64,000 bases of DNA. Origin: Erythrocercus mccallii. Lineage: Eukaryota > Chordata > Aves > Passeriformes > Dicruridae. The notes below the pieces were generated by a model, which did no database searches, was not told the origin of the DNA, and was given only the letters and a program-made list of their open reading frames with translations. Made by a program: the position numbers and the translations under genes. The stretch spans positions 663,863 through 727,862 of the forward strand of contig VZRG01000161.1 in assembly GCA_013397435.1 (NCBI GenBank), read 5' to 3'. This document shows, piece by piece, positions 59,237-64,000 of the stretch. The stretch's first letter is position 1; every line of letters starts with the position of its first letter.

Positions 59237-61158
59237 GCCCTGCCTGACCTGCAGAGCCACGGCTGAGGCACAAAGTGAGAATGACAAAAGGCTCTAAAGC
59301 TGGTCTAGCACAAAGTCTTCAGACACAAAAGGGTGAGAAAGAAGAGTCGCTCAGAGGGGGTTCAGTTCTGAGCAAGGACATTTCAGCAAAATCAGTAACT
59401 AAGGGAAAAATTTAGCATTAAGCCTCTCCACTTCAAATATTTCTCTAACATAGCAGAATAACATCTGTTACAAAATACAGACTTTTTTCCTAAAACCTAC
59501 AGAATAATCTCAATGCCGAATTCAGCCAGTAGCAGGATTTTTTCACTCTGTATTTTTCACAGTGGAAAACCTCCAACAAGGCATTCCATAAGAATTTCTT
59601 TTTGATCTGAAGGATGTTGATCACTGATTTTCCCAAAGGAATGAGAAGCATGGGAATTCCACATAGAGAAGAAAATTAAACTCCTCTTTCCTCCTACCCC
59701 AAGGCCAGTTCCAATTCTTGCCTCTCAGGCCTCAGCACCACTGTTATTTACTTTGCTGGTATTTTTCATATATTCTCAAATATTTTTAATTGTCTCTCTT
59801 ATCTCCATGGTTTCTACAACTCCACAACTCTGGTTTTATATTGCTTGCACTTGAGAGCACCTCTGCAAATATCTAAAAAAAGCAAGCAGCCAGGACATCT
59901 GCCCCATTATAGACAAGACTGCAGACACCAACACAGACAAGTCAGACAATGGACAGAATTGCCACTAAATGCTTTTATCTCCATTTCATCATTCATGTCC
60001 TCTCCTCCCTCTTGTTTCTTCACAAGCATCCATGAACTTATCAACTCAAGGAAAAAAACCCAAAAGCCAACAAACGGGAGAGTAGCAGCCTCATGTTGCT
60101 CCTGCTGGGAGAGCTGGCAGGGCATGAAAACAAGAAGTAAGCTTGGTGCCCTGCATGTGTTTCTGAATTGTTCAGAGAGAATATTGGGAACAACAGCAGC
60201 TTTAAGGGATAAACTGGAAAGTTAGAAACAGAAAGGCAGGGAGGAGAAACTACTTCCTGCTGTTCAGGCATCTTATCCACAACAGAAGATACACAATGAC
60301 CAAATAGTTTTTTCAGAGGAAAAAATCAAGCCTTGTTTTACTGGAGAGGAATAAAATATTCACATTTTTGTTCCGATAGTTTCGTTTCTCCTGGCCTTGG
60401 AGGCTTGTGGCTATTGAAACATCACTCTTGGCTCACCATGGACAAAACAGCTCAGTTCAGAGTCCAGCACTCAAGCTGTGCCTGGAAGGTGGAATCTGGC
60501 CTTGGAGCTCACTTCTGTGCTCACTGTTCAAGCCTCATTGGTTTGTGTTTATGGGAACTGATGCCGTTCCAAGTACCCACTCCATGATGAGCCATTTAAA
60601 CACCACATGGAGGGAGCTGAATTTGTCTTAATCTTGCTTATTCTCCCACACAGAGGAGTTTGCATCATGTTAGACCCGACTGTAAATGCTGCAGCAATTC
60701 CCATGAACAAGAGCAATCACAAAGCACTGGAGGAACAGGCCACTTGTGCTGTGCTCTGCTGGCTCACATCTACACACCCTCCCTGAGGCTCCAGGAACAC
60801 GCTCGTGCTGTGCTCTTCAGAGGATGTCTGGGGTTTTTTTGGTTGAGTGGTTTGGATTTTGTTTTGTTTTCTTTTAAGAGTTTTATAATTTGAGAACGCC
60901 AATACCTTAAAGAAAGGAATCGAATAATTTTCAACACCCAGAATGAAAACTGAAGGTTGAAACCTCATTGTCTCCCCTCCCCAAACCCCAAAACTGCCTG
61001 TTGTCTAGCAAGTCTCAGATGTTTTCTTATGGCAAGTTAGTATTAATTCTACCTTTTGCTGGAAAGACTGCGACACTACTCCCAGTTTTTGTATGACGAG
61101 GGATGACTCATGTGCATCCAATATTTTCCATTGGTGGGTAACACACACACTTAAAATT

Positions 61159-61231
61159 AGGTTAACCTTTTTAATTAGCGTGGCTTTCAAAACTAAGTAG
61201 GTTAACCTGAATTCTTGAGCCTATATATAAG
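61159..61231 (+). promoter_or_regulatory. Paired AGGTTAACCT palindromes followed by a TATA-like motif
   Basis: The 10-bp perfect palindrome AGGTTAACCT occurs at 61159-61168 and 61199-61208, spaced 40 bp start to start. TATATATAAG follows about 14 bp later. The arrangement resembles a small promoter pointing right, but no exon was recognised downstream. Confidence 0.22.
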
Positions 61232-63282
61232 ATCCCAACCTTCAAGCTTTACGTGGGTTATCTGGTTTTTATGTCTAAATTAAGTTGTCAAATAGGCAGG
61301 GTGGACAGCTGCACCTCAAAGCATAGAATTCAGACCCAGTTTATGCCAAGCAGTTCCATCAATATAGTCACAGAAGAAAAAATATTTTCATTTTCATTCA
61401 ATCTATCTCAGCAGCAAACTCATTAGGCAACAAGCAGGCAGAAAGCCTTGCCTCACACAGGCCTCCTGGAGCTGGTGCAGCTGGATGAGAAGCAGTGCCC
61501 AAATCACACACATTTTTTTAGTTAGTCACCACAGGACAGCTATTCCACTGGATCCAAATACACCCCCAGGTGTAAATGGGCAACAGCTCATCCCTCACTG
61601 CACCAAGACTCTGTGAATCCTTGAGGCAGCAAACAAAGATCAGCTGTGCACCCTGTGGACTGTGCAGCACAGCCACCTCTGGCTCATCAAAGTTTATCAC
61701 TGGGACACATGAGACACTAAAATTACATCTGGCCCACTTCAGAGCATGAAGTCAACCACCTAAAATTACTTTTAGCTTTATTTCCTCTTTGTTCAAATTC
61801 ATCCATGGCAGAATATACAGAATTACACTACCTTGAAGAGCAACACTGAGATTTGTTGCTTGAAGCAGTAAGGTGCCTGTGTAGAGGTGACAGCAGCTCC
61901 ACTGGATCAAGTGCCCAAACCTGTGGGATATTCAGTGCCATGAATTTTTGCATTTAAAGGACAACCAGCTGAGACACCAGTGCTTGTTTTCACAAGAATA
62001 CAGGGAAGCCAACAGCAGAAGACATCTAGCCTACACCAGGGGATATTTCTTTTCCAGCTCCCAAAGCCCAGAGTAACCAAGGTTACTAATAATGGACCAG
62101 AAGTTCACTACACTTTTCTCCCCAATGCTACTTTAAAAAGCTTGACTTTGAACAGTCCAGTCCTCACCACGCAGAGTTGCAATATTTGTGTGCTTACTGT
62201 GCCTCTCAAATGCAGTATTAGTGATGTCAGACACGGCCATGCACTTGCCCAGGCAAGACTCAGGTTTATGTCTCTATAGAGCCAGAAATTAATAGCCTAA
62301 CACTTGTTTTCCCATGATTCAGAAGTTTTCAGGGATTGTTACAATGTACTAGGAGGAGCAATGAAAGGCCTGGTAAAATAATGGATTCAGAAAACTCTTA
62401 GCACAGCAAGACTTGAAAACACACTTATCACAGCTGTAATTACAAGCCTGAATGGCCACAGCTGATCCCTAACCTCAAACACTTTTGCACCCCCATTCAG
62501 CGAGTTTGCATTAGGGAAAAAACCTTTACTGGGGCCTTATTAAACAAACATTTCCTTGTTCTCATTTTAAAGGTCCTACTCATTTAACCTGTCTCATATA
62601 GAAAGAGTCAAACCATGACATTACAAAATTAGAGCTTAACTACCTCAAAGTCCTCAGGTTGTTCAGATTTTCAGAGGTCTTTTTGCTGAATTGTTTCAGA
62701 GAGAGAAATATTTACCTCCTATTTGACACTGGCAACTCCCCACTCACTCCCTCCAAGAACTGTTGAGATTACTTTATCCAGAAATCCATTCTAGAAATTT
62801 TCCCCTGTAATGTCCTGATCAAACTGGGGATTTTGCTGTGTATTTATTTGGTTTATGATACTGTCAAATAGGTCAAGGTGGTTACTGTGGGAATAAAGCT
62901 TACATTTGGCAGGCACTCAAGCAGTGCCTTTGAAAGACCAGGAGTATTCCCTATGCCTAAGTCATTTTCCTTTAGGATTGAATGTGACACAGCCTGGCTG
63001 CAAATTCTTTAGGGAGGGTGTTTATTTTTTAATTGGACTAACAATGATGCCAGTTGAGGTAGCCAAGTATGAAATTAATATGGATTTAAAAGCTCAAACT
63101 TGGCCAGTTTGGGGATGTTTTGTTTCAATCCCTCTCTTTGATATCAATCATGGAGGGAGAAGAAAAAAGGCATTAAAATATGGTTCTGATTGTGTAGGCA
63201 CAGTGGATGGGACAAACTGAGTTTCAAACTGTAGTAAGAAAATATTAGGCTTGACTTAAACAATAGAATTTTGCTGGCAAAC

Positions 63283-63335
63283 ACAAGAAAGCTCTGGAAA
63301 AGGTTGCCTGGGGAGGTCTCTACCCACAGCCACTA
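63283..63335 (+). mobile_element. Possible small CR1 remnant
   Basis: AGCTCTGGAAAAGGTTGCCT, followed by GGGGAGGT, resembles the CR1 stretch GGAAAAGGTTGCCCAGGGAGGT. The match is short, so this is tentative. Confidence 0.3.
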
Positions 63336-64000
63336 CATGCCATGGTTTTGGTTCATGATTTTGGAATTCTTTGCCAAAGCAGGCCAGTAAGGTTCAAACC
63401 TCAGTTCTGTGTCAGGGATGGGAACACAGAAGTCATCCCTGGTTTATGAGTTTTATGGCTGGCACAGAAACCTCCCCAGAACCCCAATTCTGTTCACTGT
63501 GCAGCTCTGATTTTATTTCAAAAAACCTGAAAAATTAGAATTGTTTTCCCTTGGCTTAAACTAACATGACAAAAATAATTTGAGCTGCTCAGAAAAAGTT
63601 GTGTGTTTAGCTGCTTGATCCGTAAGTGGAAAAAAAGCTAATTACACAACCCATTTAGGCATTTAATGTCCCAGGGCCAAGTCACTCTGTGTCCACAGAA
63701 AGCATTAATAAACATGGCTTATCTCACTTTATGAAAGTTGTGATTACCATTTTTCAATAACTGCAGCTATCAGCAGCATTTCACCTCTCCTACCTTATGA
63801 AAGTGAACCCAAACAGCAAAACCTATTTGAATTCAGCTCAAATGTGAATTTATTGCGTGTTCTCTTTTTGCTCCTGTGTAAAATGTCAGAATTCAGGGCT
63901 GGATTTCTCAAAGTGCAGCACATCAGGGCTCAGCTGGGAACAAATAGGAGCACCCAAGCACATGAGATCAAATAAGCCTCTTGTTTGATGCCTAAATGGG

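Larger units (their letters stand above)
49607..64000. other. Probable SERPINI1 intron 1 or upstream region
   Basis: The acceptor at 49608-49607 implies an upstream untranslated exon that I could not place. The stretch holds the 66-bp duplication (59077-59236), a possible CR1 remnant (63283-63335), the paired palindromes at 61159-61208 and a mildly CpG-enriched patch at about 53850-54310 with a 172-codon open frame. No PDCD10 coding exon was recognised. Confidence 0.6.

Overview
The window reads as bird nuclear DNA. The base composition is AT-leaning and intron-rich, several interspersed copies carry the 3' end typical of avian CR1 LINEs, and one degraded LTR is of a type common in bird genomes. 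The one gene I recognise firmly has features that fit a bird. I cannot name the species.

Right half (29.3-49.6 kb, minus strand): the complete coding part of SERPINI1 (neuroserpin), in eight coding exons that splice without a break in phase into 410 codons plus a stop. The reactive-centre bond Arg362-Met363 is present, as are two of the three N-glycosylation sites known from the human protein and a C-terminal tail ending FEKL. The non-coding first exon, and PDCD10 (the head-to-head neighbour in mammals), were not seen. The 14.4 kb to the right edge of the window is therefore probably SERPINI1 intron 1 or upstream DNA.

Left half (4.4-15.6 kb, minus strand): a second gene, which I assembled exon by exon from splice sites and phase. 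It appears to encode a leucine-rich-repeat protein of the SDS22-like class. Seven exons give 221 codons plus a stop with every junction in phase. The two central exons are strong, the last is good, the upstream ones are progressively weaker, and the start exon is tentative. I do not recognise the protein. Its position downstream of SERPINI1 suggests it may be a functional relative of the locus I recall as the human pseudogene LRRC77P; this is from memory and unverified. Its C-terminal end points away from SERPINI1, so both genes are transcribed leftwards, about 13.7 kb apart.

The rest is intergenic and intronic sequence: CR1 3' fragments, one LTR fragment, and several minisatellites. The minisatellites include a 61-bp array whose units carry a small hairpin, a GGCCAGTG array and a 66-bp duplication. 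There are also poly(A/T) runs and a few weak regulatory-looking patches. No bacterial features, CRISPR arrays, rRNA or tRNA genes were seen. No undescribed multi-gene system was found; the most novel item is the LRR gene.
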